Shown: piece after piece, positions 37,446-46,111 of the stretch | How the letters are laid out: each line of letters starts with the position of its first letter | Numbering within the stretch: the stretch's first letter is position 1 | Assembly (NCBI RefSeq): GCF_023953965.1 | Contig: NZ_JAMLIX010000001.1 | Span: 1,488,501 to 1,552,500, forward strand | Reading direction: 5' to 3' | Source of the DNA: Bosea sp. (in: a-proteobacteria) | GTDB taxonomy: Bacteria > Pseudomonadota > Alphaproteobacteria > Rhizobiales > Beijerinckiaceae | Length of the DNA stretch: 64,000 nt | The notes under the pieces: model-generated | What the model saw: only the letters and a program-made list of their open reading frames with translations | What the model was told of the DNA's origin: nothing | Databases searched by the model: none | Position numbers and translations under genes: made by a program

Positions 37446-38336
37446 ATGTCCGTGACCGCGATGATCAGGGCGATGCGGCCGCAGCACTGGCTCAAGAACG
37501 GCCTCGTCTTCGTTCCGATCCTGCTCAATCACGACGTCTTCGACCCGCAGGCGCTCTGGCACGGGCTCGTCGCCTTCGTCGCCTTCAGCCTGATCGCGTC
37601 GGCCGTCTATCTCCTCAACGACGTCAAGGACGTCGAGGCCGACCGGCGCCACCCGACCAAATGCAAACGCCCGCTCGCGGCCGGCGAGATCACGCCGGCG
37701 CAGGCCTATGCCGTCGTGCCGGTGCTGCTCGCCGCCGCCTTCTCGACGGCCGTGCTGGTGCCGCAGCCGCGCATCTTCCTGCTCTCGCTGCTCGCCTATC
37801 TCTTCCTGGCGCTGGCCTATCTGCTGGTGCTGAAGCGCAAGCTCCTGGTCGATGTGCTCGGGCTTGCCGCCATGCATACGCTGCGCATCCTCGCCGGCAA
37901 CGCGGCGGCCGCGATTCCGGTCTCCTCCTGGCTGCTGGCCTTCGCGATGTTCCTGTTCCTCAGCCTCGCGCTGGTGAAGCGCTACGCGGAACTCCGCCTG
38001 ACCCAGGACCAGTCGGGCCTGAAGAAGGCGGGGCGCGGCTATCATGCCGAGGATATCGAGGCCTTGTCCCAGCTCGGCATGGCCTCGGGCTGCACCTGCG
38101 CGCTGATCATGGCGCTCTATGTCGACAGCGCCAATGTCAAGCAGCTCTACAGCCAGCCCAAGCTGATCTGGCTGATCTGCCCGATCATCCTCTACCAGAT
38201 GGCGCGGATCTGGTTCCTGGCCCGCCGCGGCCAGATGCCGGACGATCCGCTGGTGTTCATGATCCGCGACTGGCGCAGCCAGCTCATGGGGCTCGTCGTG
38301 GCCCTGATCATGGTCGCGGCGACGGTCCTGCCGTGA
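37446..38336 (+). CDS. Decaprenyl-phosphate phosphoribosyltransferase-like UbiA protein
   Basis: This 296-residue polytopic membrane prenyltransferase has about eight or nine helices. The first catalytic Asp-rich motif NDVKDVEADRRHPTK, followed by CKRPLAAGEI, is the pattern of mycobacterial DPPR synthase (Rv3806c) and of NoeC. It separates this group from UbiA enzymes of ubiquinone or heme synthesis. The reaction would be polyprenyl phosphate plus PRPP to polyprenyl-phosphoryl-5-phosphoribose. ATG 37446 has GGGGAGA upstream. It overlaps the DprE1-like gene by 4 nt, so both steps of one pathway are coupled. Confidence 0.88.
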   Translation: MSVTAMIRAMRPQHWLKNGLVFVPILLNHDVFDPQALWHGLVAFVAFSLIASAVYLLNDVKDVEADRRHPTKCKRPLAAGEITPAQAYAVVPVLLAAAFSTAVLVPQPRIFLLSLLAYLFLALAYLLVLKRKLLVDVLGLAAMHTLRILAGNAAAAIPVSSWLLAFAMFLFLSLALVKRYAELRLTQDQSGLKKAGRGYHAEDIEALSQLGMASGCTCALIMALYVDSANVKQLYSQPKLIWLICPIILYQMARIWFLARRGQMPDDPLVFMIRDWRSQLMGLVVALIMVAATVLP

Positions 38337-39649
38337 GCGCGCCGCTCACCGGTTACCGCTCCTGGGGCGGGCTTCAGGCCCGCGGCAGCACCATCGTCGA
38401 TGCCCGCGACTGGCTCGACGCGCCGGACCGCAGCCCGCTGCCCGTCCTGGCCTATGGCAACGGGCGCTCCTATGGCGATTCCTGCCTGAACGACGGCGGC
38501 ACGCTGATCGACATGCGCGGGCTCGACGAGGTCCTCGCCTTCGACCGCGAGACAGGCCTGATCACCTGCGGCGCCGGGCTCCTGATCGACCGCCTGCTCG
38601 AGGTCACCGTGCCGGCGGGATGGTTTCCCCCGGTCATGCCGGGCACCGCCTTCGTCACGATCGGGGGGGCGCTCGCCAACGACGTCCACGGCAAGAACCA
38701 TCACGGCGCCGGCACCTTCGGCCGGCATGTGCGCGCCTTCGAGCTCGTGCGCTCGGACGGGCGGCGCCTGATCTGCGCGCCGGACCTCGACGCCGATCTC
38801 TTCGCCGCCACGATCGGCGGCTTCGGCCTGACCGGGCTCGTGACGCAGGTGACGCTTCAGCTCATGCCGATCGCTTCGGCCGAGATGGCGCAGCAGGTCC
38901 TGCCCTTCGACGATCTCGCCGGCTTCTTCGCGCTCGCGGCCGAATCCGACGCCACGCATGATTATACCGTCGCCTGGGTCGATTCGCTCGCCGAGGGGCG
39001 CGATCTCGGCCGCGGCGTCTTCTTCCGGGCGAACCACGCCCCGGCTTCCGACGAGCCGCCGCCGCGCACCGGGCGCAGCCTGCCCTTTCCGCTGAAGCCG
39101 CCCTTTCCGCTGATCAACCGCGCGACGCTGCGCGCCTTCAACTGGCTCTATCGCGCAAGCCAGCCGCGCGACGGCGCCGCGCGCCGCGTTCCCTACCGCC
39201 CCTTCTTCCATCCGCTCGACCGCATCCGCGACTGGAACCGCGCCTATGGCCCGTGCGGGCTCAGGCAGTTCCAATGCGCGCTGCCGCGCGAGGGCGCCGC
39301 CGATGTCGTCGCGCAGATGCTGCGGCAGACGCTTTACGCCGGCGAAGCCTCCTTCCTGACGGTGCTGAAGCTGTTCGGCGACAAGCCCTCGCCCGGGCTG
39401 ATGTCCTTCCCCATGCCGGGAGCGACGCTGACGCTGGATTTCCCCAACCGTGGCGAGCGGACGCAGCGGCTGCTGGCGCATCTCGACGCGATCACGCTCG
39501 CCGCCGGGGGGCGGATCAATCCTTACAAGGACGCGCGGATGTCGCCGGAGAGCTTTACCGCCTCCTTCCCGCGCTGGCGCGAGTTCGCGTGCCATGTCGA
39601 TCCCGGCTTCTCCTCGGATTTCTGGCGGCGCGTCACGGTGGAAAAATAA
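38333..39649 (+). CDS. DprE1-like FAD-dependent decaprenylphosphoryl-ribose oxidase
   Basis: This 438-residue FAD-linked oxidase has a PCMH-type FAD domain: YGNGRSYGDSCLNDGG, PVMPGTAFVTIGGALANDVH, then HGKNHHGAG. The HGKNHH stretch matches the M. tuberculosis DprE1 active site. In the C-terminal part, Lys399 (NPYKDAR) aligns with DprE1 Lys418. Thr367 (PGATLTLDFP) stands where DprE1 has Cys387, the benzothiazinone target. It would oxidise the C2 hydroxyl of lipid-linked ribose to the keto form. The usual second enzyme DprE2 is not adjacent. The start is GTG 38333 in a GTGA overlap. Confidence 0.87.
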   Translation: MSAPLTGYRSWGGLQARGSTIVDARDWLDAPDRSPLPVLAYGNGRSYGDSCLNDGGTLIDMRGLDEVLAFDRETGLITCGAGLLIDRLLEVTVPAGWFPPVMPGTAFVTIGGALANDVHGKNHHGAGTFGRHVRAFELVRSDGRRLICAPDLDADLFAATIGGFGLTGLVTQVTLQLMPIASAEMAQQVLPFDDLAGFFALAAESDATHDYTVAWVDSLAEGRDLGRGVFFRANHAPASDEPPPRTGRSLPFPLKPPFPLINRATLRAFNWLYRASQPRDGAARRVPYRPFFHPLDRIRDWNRAYGPCGLRQFQCALPREGAADVVAQMLRQTLYAGEASFLTVLKLFGDKPSPGLMSFPMPGATLTLDFPNRGERTQRLLAHLDAITLAAGGRINPYKDARMSPESFTASFPRWREFACHVDPGFSSDFWRRVTVEK

Positions 39650-39742
39650 ATCCCGCCTCGCTGTGAACCTCCCTGCCCGCCCTTGCGACCAATGGGGCAT
39701 GGAGGGCGAAAACCTCGCTCTCGCAACGATCGGGAGACGAGC

Positions 39743-40036
39743 ATGACGACGTTCCGCAAGACCGCGACCGCAACCCTCGGAGCCCTGACGCTGGCGGCCA
39801 CCCTCATCGCGTCCGGCGCCGAGGCGCGCCCGCGCTGGGGCTACGGCTACGGCGGCTGGGGCGTCGGAGCCGGCGTGGTCGGCGCGCTCGCCGCCGGCGC
39901 CATCATCGCCGGTGCCACCCGCCCGGCCTATGGCTACGGCTACTATGCCCGTCCCGTCCGCTCCTGCGACCTGGTCGAGCGCTTCGACCGCTGGGGCAAC
40001 GTCGTCGGCTACCGCCGGGTCTGCGGCTACTACTGA
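39743..40036 (+). CDS. Small secreted Gly/Tyr-rich protein
   Basis: This 97-residue protein has a Sec signal peptide (about 1-27, cleavage after AEA), a Gly/Tyr/Trp-rich segment (WGYGYGGWGVG), a short hydrophobic stretch with AGAIIAGATRPAYGYG, and a C-terminal Cys pair (SCDLVERFDRWGN, RVCGYY). Such small surface or periplasmic proteins are common in Hyphomicrobiales; the function is unknown. GGGAGACG precedes the ATG, and a strong terminator follows at 40077. Confidence 0.8.
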   Translation: MTTFRKTATATLGALTLAATLIASGAEARPRWGYGYGGWGVGAGVVGALAAGAIIAGATRPAYGYGYYARPVRSCDLVERFDRWGNVVGYRRVCGYY

Positions 40037-40076
40037 GCCTTCCTCCGCTTCCGCCTTTCGAGATCTGAACTGGAAA

Positions 40077-40107
40077 GGGCCGGCATTGCCGGCCCTCTTT
40101 TCGTTTT
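40077..40107 (+). terminator. Rho-independent terminator after the Gly/Tyr-rich gene
   Basis: An 8-bp perfect stem GGGCCGGC/GCCGGCCC (40077-40084 and 40088-40095) with an ATT loop is followed by TCTTTTCGTTTT. It ends plus-strand transcription before the convergent aminotransferase gene. Confidence 0.9.
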
Positions 40108-40122
40108 GCCTGATGCCGCAGG

Positions 40123-41571
40123 TCAGCCCTTGGATGCGGCGACCTTGCGCAGATAGCCGGTGACGATGCCGGTGACGCCGCGCGACAGGACATCGTCCAG
40201 CGCCGCGATGAACTGATCGCACTGCTCGCGCGTCACGATCAGCGGCGGCTCCAGCCGGATGACGTTGCGGTTGTACTCGGTGAAGGCGACGAGCACGTCG
40301 TGCTCCTTCAGGAGCAGGGCGCCGACGAAGCCGCAGAGCGAGCCCTTCAGCTTGTCGTCGAGCAGCGCGACCATGTGCTTCAGCCCGAAGGGCATCGTCT
40401 CGCTGATGTCCTGGAACTCGACGCCGATCATCAGCCCGCGCCCGCGGATCTCCTTGAGCAGGGTCGGATATTTGGCGCGAAGCGCGTTCAGCCGCTCGAT
40501 CAGATAATCGCCCTGGCGCCTGGCATTGCCCATCAGGTCCTCATCATAGAGGACGTTCAGGGCCTCGATCGCCGAGACGCAGGCCTCGCCCATGCCGCCG
40601 AAGGTCGCCTGCGCATGGATCAGCGCCGTCTTCGGCTTGCCATAGGCCTTCATGTAGATCTCGCGGCGGGCGATCATCGCCCCCATCGCCGCCTTCGAGC
40701 CGCCGAGCGCCTTGGCGAGCGCGGTCACGTCCGGCACGACGCCGTCGCGCTCGAAGGCGAAGAACTGGCCGGTGCGGCCGAGCCCGCATTGCACCTCGTC
40801 GGCGACCCAGAGCACGCCGTGCCTGTCGCAAAGCGCGCGCAAGCTCCGCCAGAAGCCCTCCGGCGCCTCGACGATGCCGCCGCCGCCCTGGATCGTCTCC
40901 ATCACCACGATGCCGATCGAAGGATCGCTCTCCAGCGCCCGTCGGACCGCTTCGATGTCGCCGAAGGGCACCTTGACCCGGTTCTCGACCAGCTTGAACC
41001 CGGACTGGTAGAGCGTCGAATCGGTGACCGAGAGCACGCCCTTGGTCTTGCCGTGGAAGGAATTCGCCGCGTGCAGGATCTTCGATTTCTCCGGCCCCTG
41101 CGCCTGCTCGGCGACCTTCAGCGCCGCCTCCATCGCCTCCGAGCCGGTCGAGCCGAGGAAGACCATGTCGAGATCGCCGGGCGCGATGGTGGCGAGGTTC
41201 TTCGCCAGCGCGGCGGCATATTGCGACATGAAGGCCATGCAGATCTCATGGCGGTTCTCGTCCTGGAATCTCTGCCGGGCGGCGAGGATGCGGGGATGGT
41301 TGTGGCCGAAGGCGACCGAGCAGAAGCCGCCGAAGAAATCGAGGATCCTGCGGCCGTCCTTGGTGATGTAGTGCATGCCCTCGGCGCGATCGACGAGGAT
41401 GCGGTCGAAGCCGAGCAGCTTCAGGAAATGCAGCTGGCCGGGGTTGATATGGGCGGCGAAGAGCTCCTTCACCTCGCCGGCGTCGAGCTGCTTTGCGGCC
41501 TCGACGCCGATGAGCTGCGGCCGGGCGTTGGTCACGGCTGCGTCCTCGTTGCTGAAGGCGGGCATGCTCAT
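40123..41571 (-). CDS. Class III PLP-dependent aminotransferase
   Basis: This 482-residue fold-type I aminotransferase shows FFGGFCSVAFGHNHPRI, the cofactor phosphate segment GSTGSEAMEAALKVA, NSFHGKTKGVLSVT, the Asp in WVADEVQCGLGRTG, and the PLP-Lys in ALAKALGGSKAAMGA (about 296). It resembles ornithine, acetylornithine or 4-aminobutyrate aminotransferases, with an N-terminal extension of about 40 residues. It overlaps the sugar epimerase gene by 4 nt, so it may aminate a sugar or polyamine for envelope assembly (inference). The substrate is unknown. Confidence 0.87.
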   Translation of the reverse strand: MSMPAFSNEDAAVTNARPQLIGVEAAKQLDAGEVKELFAAHINPGQLHFLKLLGFDRILVDRAEGMHYITKDGRRILDFFGGFCSVAFGHNHPRILAARQRFQDENRHEICMAFMSQYAAALAKNLATIAPGDLDMVFLGSTGSEAMEAALKVAEQAQGPEKSKILHAANSFHGKTKGVLSVTDSTLYQSGFKLVENRVKVPFGDIEAVRRALESDPSIGIVVMETIQGGGGIVEAPEGFWRSLRALCDRHGVLWVADEVQCGLGRTGQFFAFERDGVVPDVTALAKALGGSKAAMGAMIARREIYMKAYGKPKTALIHAQATFGGMGEACVSAIEALNVLYDEDLMGNARRQGDYLIERLNALRAKYPTLLKEIRGRGLMIGVEFQDISETMPFGLKHMVALLDDKLKGSLCGFVGALLLKEHDVLVAFTEYNRNVIRLEPPLIVTREQCDQFIAALDDVLSRGVTGIVTGYLRKVAASKG

Positions 41572-42572
41572 GCTGCGAGGCTCCTCTCAGCCTGTTTCAG
41601 GGCATCCTTGCCCTTGCGGTATTCGCTATAGGCGGCGAGCAGCATGTCCTCGTCGCGGTGGCGCGGTGCCCAGTTGAGCTCGCGCTTGGCCTTGGCGGTG
41701 TCGAGGATGCAGATCTCGTCGGCGATCCTGTACTGCTCCGGGTCCATGATCGGCATGTTCACCGCATCGAGCGCATCGAGGGTCAGCTTCACCAGCGAGG
41801 CCGGCGTCGGCAGCAGGATCGATTTCGAACCGGCATGCCTGATCAGGTCGCCGAGCAGCTTCCTGACCGGCGGCGGGTCGTCGGAGCCGAGGTTGTAGGC
41901 CTCGTTCGGGAAGCCCGCCTTCCAGGCGCAGATGCAGGCGCTGGCACAGTCGAAGACCGAGATGAACTGGTAGGGGTTCTTCCCCGAGCCGATCATCGGC
42001 ACCGGCAGGTTCATGTCGATCAGCCGGAACAGCTTGACCAGGATGCCCAGGCGCCCCGGCCCGATGATCAGGCGCGGCCGGAAGATCGGGATCCTGAAGC
42101 CCTTGGCCCGGTACTCGTCGGCGAGCCGCTCGGTCGCGAGCTTGCTCTCGCCGTACTCGCCGAGCGGATGGGCCGGGTGCGTCTCGTCCTGCGGCACGCT
42201 CAGCGAATGGCCGTAGATCATGTCGGTGGTGAAATGGACGAGGCGGTTCGCGCCGTTCCGCTCCATCCAGGCAAGGATGTTCTGCGTGCCGTGATAGTTC
42301 ACCGGCCAGAAGAAATCGTGCCGCTCAGCCCGCGTCACGATCGGCGAGAGCATCTTTGCCGAGAGGTTGTAGACGAGGTCTTCGGCTGAAAGCGGGATCG
42401 CCTCGACGCTCTCGGCACGGGTCACGTCGACCTTCAGGAACGGCACACTGTCGTAATGGGCGTGGCCGCTCTGGTGGATGTCCGCGACCAGCACATCCTC
42501 GCCCATGGCGGAGAGCTCGGCCGCCAGATGCGAGCCGACGAAGCCGTCGCCGCCGATGATGACGTGCTTCAT
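41568..42572 (-). CDS. NAD-dependent epimerase/dehydratase (extended SDR)
   Basis: This 334-residue extended SDR enzyme has the N-terminal GGDGFVGSHLAAEL dinucleotide motif and NLSAKMLSP. The Ser/Thr of HFTTDMIYG and the YxxxK of GEYGESKLATERL (about 143-147) are present. The substrate loop includes RPRLIIGPGRLG. It acts on a nucleotide- or lipid-linked sugar. It is the third gene of the operon EmrE-like, 36-residue ORF, epimerase, aminotransferase. ATG 42572 overlaps the stop of the small ORF. It could fill the DprE2 (2-keto reductase) role, but its motifs look more like a UDP-sugar epimerase. Confidence 0.87.
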   Translation of the reverse strand: MKHVIIGGDGFVGSHLAAELSAMGEDVLVADIHQSGHAHYDSVPFLKVDVTRAESVEAIPLSAEDLVYNLSAKMLSPIVTRAERHDFFWPVNYHGTQNILAWMERNGANRLVHFTTDMIYGHSLSVPQDETHPAHPLGEYGESKLATERLADEYRAKGFRIPIFRPRLIIGPGRLGILVKLFRLIDMNLPVPMIGSGKNPYQFISVFDCASACICAWKAGFPNEAYNLGSDDPPPVRKLLGDLIRHAGSKSILLPTPASLVKLTLDALDAVNMPIMDPEQYRIADEICILDTAKAKRELNWAPRHRDEDMLLAAYSEYRKGKDALKQAERSLAA

Positions 42573-42679
42573 CGCCCTGGTTCCTGCTGCCGGCGCACCG
42601 GCACGGGGACCGGCCGCGGGGCGGCCGGGGGCTCGAGCAGTGCGCCGAGGCGCAGGAACAGGCGAACGATCAGGTCCAT
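42569..42679 (-). CDS. 36-residue small ORF nested in the sugar-modification operon
   Basis: I found this by reading the gap between the transporter and epimerase genes. The ATG at 42677-42679 has GAGGGAAG 4 nt upstream and lies 9 nt after the transporter stop. The TGA overlaps the epimerase ATG (ATGA). The product starts MDLIVRLFLRLGALLEPP and ends in a Pro/Arg-rich tail; the first 16 residues form a short amphipathic or hydrophobic helix. Tight coupling on both sides argues for translation. Its role may be membrane association or just coupling; the function is unknown. Confidence 0.55.
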   Translation of the reverse strand: MDLIVRLFLRLGALLEPPAAPRPVPVPVRRQQEPGR

Positions 42680-42688
42680 GATCTTCCC

Positions 42689-43057
42689 TCAGCTTTGGGC
42701 AATGAAGACGGTGCCGAGCACGATGAAGCCGATGCCGGCGATGCGCATCGCGCTCAGATCCTCGTGGAAGACGAAATAGGCATAGGCCGCGACCACGACA
42801 TAGGCGAGGCTCAGGAACGGGTAGGCGTAGCTGATCTGCACCTTGGAGAGCACGATCAGATGCGAGGCCATGCTGATGACGAAAATGCACAGGCCCGCGA
42901 AGACGAAGGGGTTGAAGACGACGCGGAAAGCCGTGGCGACGAGCCCGTCGCCGGCGATGTCGAGCGAACCGACGCCGGTCATGCCGCGCTTCAGCATCAG
43001 TTGGGCGGCGGCGTTGGTCAGCACCGTGAACAGGATCAGGGGAAGATAGACGTTCAT
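42689..43057 (-). CDS. EmrE/EamA-like four-helix transporter (ArnE/F-like)
   Basis: This 122-residue protein has four hydrophobic helices: LPLILFTVLTNAAAQLMLKRG, FAGLCIFVISMASHLIVLS, YAYPFLSLAYVVVAAYAYF and AGIGFIVLGTVFIA. Size and pattern match small multidrug resistance and ArnE/ArnF proteins, the latter flipping undecaprenyl-phosphate aminoarabinose. Heading an operon with an epimerase and an aminotransferase, next to DPA-like enzymes, it is a good candidate for flipping a lipid-linked sugar. I use ATG 43057; ATG 43108 would add a hydrophilic leader. Confidence 0.8.
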   Translation of the reverse strand: MNVYLPLILFTVLTNAAAQLMLKRGMTGVGSLDIAGDGLVATAFRVVFNPFVFAGLCIFVISMASHLIVLSKVQISYAYPFLSLAYVVVAAYAYFVFHEDLSAMRIAGIGFIVLGTVFIAQS

Positions 43058-43260
43058 CGTGGCGCTTGCCGGCTCCGCTGGCTTCGTCGCCACCGGAATG
43101 CGGTGCAAACCCCTTCAAATGCCTTAGGAGCAGGGGTCGAGTTGGTCGTAGCGTTAAGCGGACCCTGCCGCGGTCGATGAAAACGAGGCCGATTCTCCTG
43201 CCAGCAACGGCGGCGGCGGCCGGCTGGGCTCGCACAGGATCCGGAGGAGGAAGGCCGGCC

Positions 43261-43896
43261 ATGCCCCTGCCCAATCGCGTCGGACCCGACGGCACGCTGT
43301 TCGCCGATCCCGCCCGCGGCACCTTCTACGGCAATCGCGGCGGCCGCTTCCACGATCCCGCGACGCATGCGGTCCCCACGCGCATCCAGGCATCGCGCCA
43401 GTGGTTGTGCTGCGTGCTGTCGTTCAAGGGGCGGCGCCACGCGGTTTGGGGCCGCGGCTATACCGGGCTGTTCTTCTGCGACGAGGTGACGGCGCTCGCG
43501 GCCGGGCATCGCCCCTGCATGGAATGCCGCCGCCAGGACGCGCTGGCCTATCGCGCGGCGCTGATGCGCGGTCTCGGCCTCGAGAGGGCGCCGCCCTTCC
43601 CCGAAATCGACCGCATCCTCGACGCCGAACGCCGGACCGGCCGGACGAAGCGCATGCATCGCCTGCCGGCGGAACGCCTTCCCGACGGGGCGATGCTGCG
43701 CTGCGACGACGCAACGGTGTTCCTGGCGCTACGCGGAACCTGCGCCCTGCGCTGGTCTCCCGGCGGCTACACCGGCCGGCGCGAGCGCCCGACGGGAACC
43801 GTGACCGTGCTCACCCCGCCCGCCACGCTCGCGGCACTGGAGCAGGGCTATCGCCCACAATGGCATCCGAGCGCGCAGGCGTTCGGCGCGGCTTGA
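43261..43896 (+). CDS. Conserved-looking protein with CC and CxxC motifs, unknown function
   Basis: This 211-residue protein starts at ATG 43261 after the strong GGAGGAGGAAGG. It begins MPLPNRVGPDGTLFADP and has GNRGGRFHDP, WLCCVLSFKGRR (about 45), GYTGLFFCDEVTALAAGH and the Cys pair HRPCMECRRQDAL (about 81-84). The HRPCMECRR stretch recalls Cys-based zinc sites such as the Ada N-domain (FRPCxxC), but the rest does not let me assign it. No signal peptide or membrane helix is seen. It stands alone between a minus-strand operon and a 24-residue ORF. Confidence 0.75.
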   Translation: MPLPNRVGPDGTLFADPARGTFYGNRGGRFHDPATHAVPTRIQASRQWLCCVLSFKGRRHAVWGRGYTGLFFCDEVTALAAGHRPCMECRRQDALAYRAALMRGLGLERAPPFPEIDRILDAERRTGRTKRMHRLPAERLPDGAMLRCDDATVFLALRGTCALRWSPGGYTGRRERPTGTVTVLTPPATLAALEQGYRPQWHPSAQAFGAA

Positions 43897-43970
43897 GGCG
43901 CAAGCAGCAGGAACTTTCCGCCGCCGGCCCGCGTTGCCGCAGCATCTTCAAACCTTATTGGGGGCTGACA

Positions 43971-44045
43971 ATGCGTTCGATCATTCTGTGGCTCGTCGGG
44001 GTTCCGATCCCGATCATCATCCTGCTCTGGTTCTTCATGAAGTAG
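43971..44045 (+). CDS. 24-residue hydrophobic small membrane protein
   Basis: The ATG at 43971 opens a frame of 24 codons ending TAG at 44045. It is almost wholly hydrophobic after MRSI, with LWLVGVPIPIIILLWFF and a C-terminal Lys, giving one transmembrane helix. Similar tiny ORFs with a GVPI core occur in other alphaproteobacteria (recalled, not searched). A perfect terminator follows 21 nt downstream, which supports a short stand-alone transcript. No strong ribosome site is visible (GGGGGC at 43960). Confidence 0.6.
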   Translation: MRSIILWLVGVPIPIIILLWFFMK

Positions 44046-44066
44046 CGTTCGGTTGCGTTGCGTGGA

Positions 44067-44094
44067 GGCCGGGCGCCAGCGCCCGGCCTCTTCG
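44067..44094 (+). terminator. Hairpin terminator after the 24-residue ORF
   Basis: A 10-bp perfect stem GGCCGGGCGC/GCGCCCGGCC (44067-44076 and 44079-44088) has a 2-nt formal loop. It is followed by TCTTCGTC. The T-tract is short, so efficiency is uncertain. Confidence 0.65.
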
Positions 44095-44191
44095 TCATGG
44101 CGGCGTCTCCTGCCGCCGATCGGCAGGGAGCATGCTTCTTCGGCATGGCCCCGCCATCGCAATGCAGCTCCGGCTGCTCTATATGCCGCCC

Positions 44192-45129
<938 letters not shown>

Positions 45130-45130
<1 letters not shown>

Positions 45131-45900
45131 TGACCGGCTTCAACCTGCACGCGATTTCCGCGATCTACCGCTTCGAGATGGCGCGCACCCTGCGCACGCC
45201 GCTGCAGAGCATCGTCTCGCCGGTGCTCTCGACCTCGCTCTATTTCATCGTCTTCGGCAGCGCGATCGGCTCGCGCATGCAGTCGGTCGAGGGCGTGCCC
45301 TATGGCGCCTTCATCGTGCCCGGGCTGATCATGCTCTCGCTGCTCACGCAGAGCATCGCCAACGCCTCCTTCGCGATCTATTTCCCGAAATTCACCGGCA
45401 CGATCTACGAGCTGCTCTCGGCGCCCGTCGCCTGGTGGGAGGCGGTGATCGCCTATGTCGGCGCGGCGGCGACGAAATCGATCCTGCTCGGCCTGATCAT
45501 CCTCGCCACGGCGACCTTCTTCGTCCCGCTCAGGATCGAGCACCCCGTGCTGATGCTCATCTTCCTGGTGCTGACGGCGACGACCTTCAGCCTGTTTGGC
45601 TTCATCGTCGGCATCTGGGCGGACGGCTTCGAGAAATTGCAGGTCATCCCGCTCTTGATCGTCACCCCGCTCGCCTTCCTCGGCGGCTCCTTCTACTCGA
45701 TTGCGATGCTGCCGCCCTTCTGGCAGACGGTGACGCTGTTCAATCCGGTAGTCTATCTGATCAGCGGCTTCCGCTGGAGCTTCTTCGGGCTCGCCGATGT
45801 CAGCCTCGGCGTGAGCCTCGGCATGACGCTGCTCTTCCTGTGCGCCTGCATCGCCGTGATCGGCTGGATCTTCAGGACGGGCTACCGGCTGAAGAACTGA
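45130..45900 (+). CDS. ABC-2 type transporter permease (YadH-like)
   Basis: This 256-residue membrane protein has six helices. It has the ABC-2 pattern SIVSPVLSTSLYFIVFGSAIG, YGAFIVPGLIMLSLLTQSIANASF, the helices around LIILATATFFVPLRI, and the closing FNPVVYLISGFRWSFFG with a nearby PLAFLGGSFYSI. This is the YadH/NodJ group. It is translationally linked to the preceding ATPase and forms a two-gene exporter. The palindromic repeat at 45914 follows immediately. Confidence 0.9.
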
Positions 45901-45913
45901 GCCGCCGCCCTCT

Positions 45914-46064
45914 GTCATTCCGGGGCGGCCCGGAGGGCCGAACCCGGAACCCACGACCGGGTGAGACCTCATGGTTCTCTGTCGGACTTGCCGGTCTGAA
46001 AACCGCGAACGCGCGCCAAGTCGTGGGTTCCGGGTTCTTCGCTGACGCGAAGCCCCGGAATGAC
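45914..46064. repeat. Composite nested inverted repeat, family A
   Basis: Two family-A units face each other. GTCATTCCGGGGC (from 45914) pairs with GCCCCGGAATGAC (to 46064). Inside, GAACCCGGAACCCACGA (45940-45956) pairs with TCGTGGGTTCCGGGTTC (46021-46037). The loop of about 64 nt is unique sequence. The element fills nearly all of the gap between the ABC exporter and prfC. Confidence 0.85.
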
Positions 46065-46111
46065 GAGCGGGACAGCGCCAACCGATTGACTTCCATCCCC
46101 CTTCCGTCTTC

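Noticed and set aside
41568..42572. DprE2 as identity of the epimerase
   Set aside because: It is an extended SDR with GGDGFVG and a UDP-sugar epimerase-like C-terminal half; DprE2 is a shorter classical SDR.
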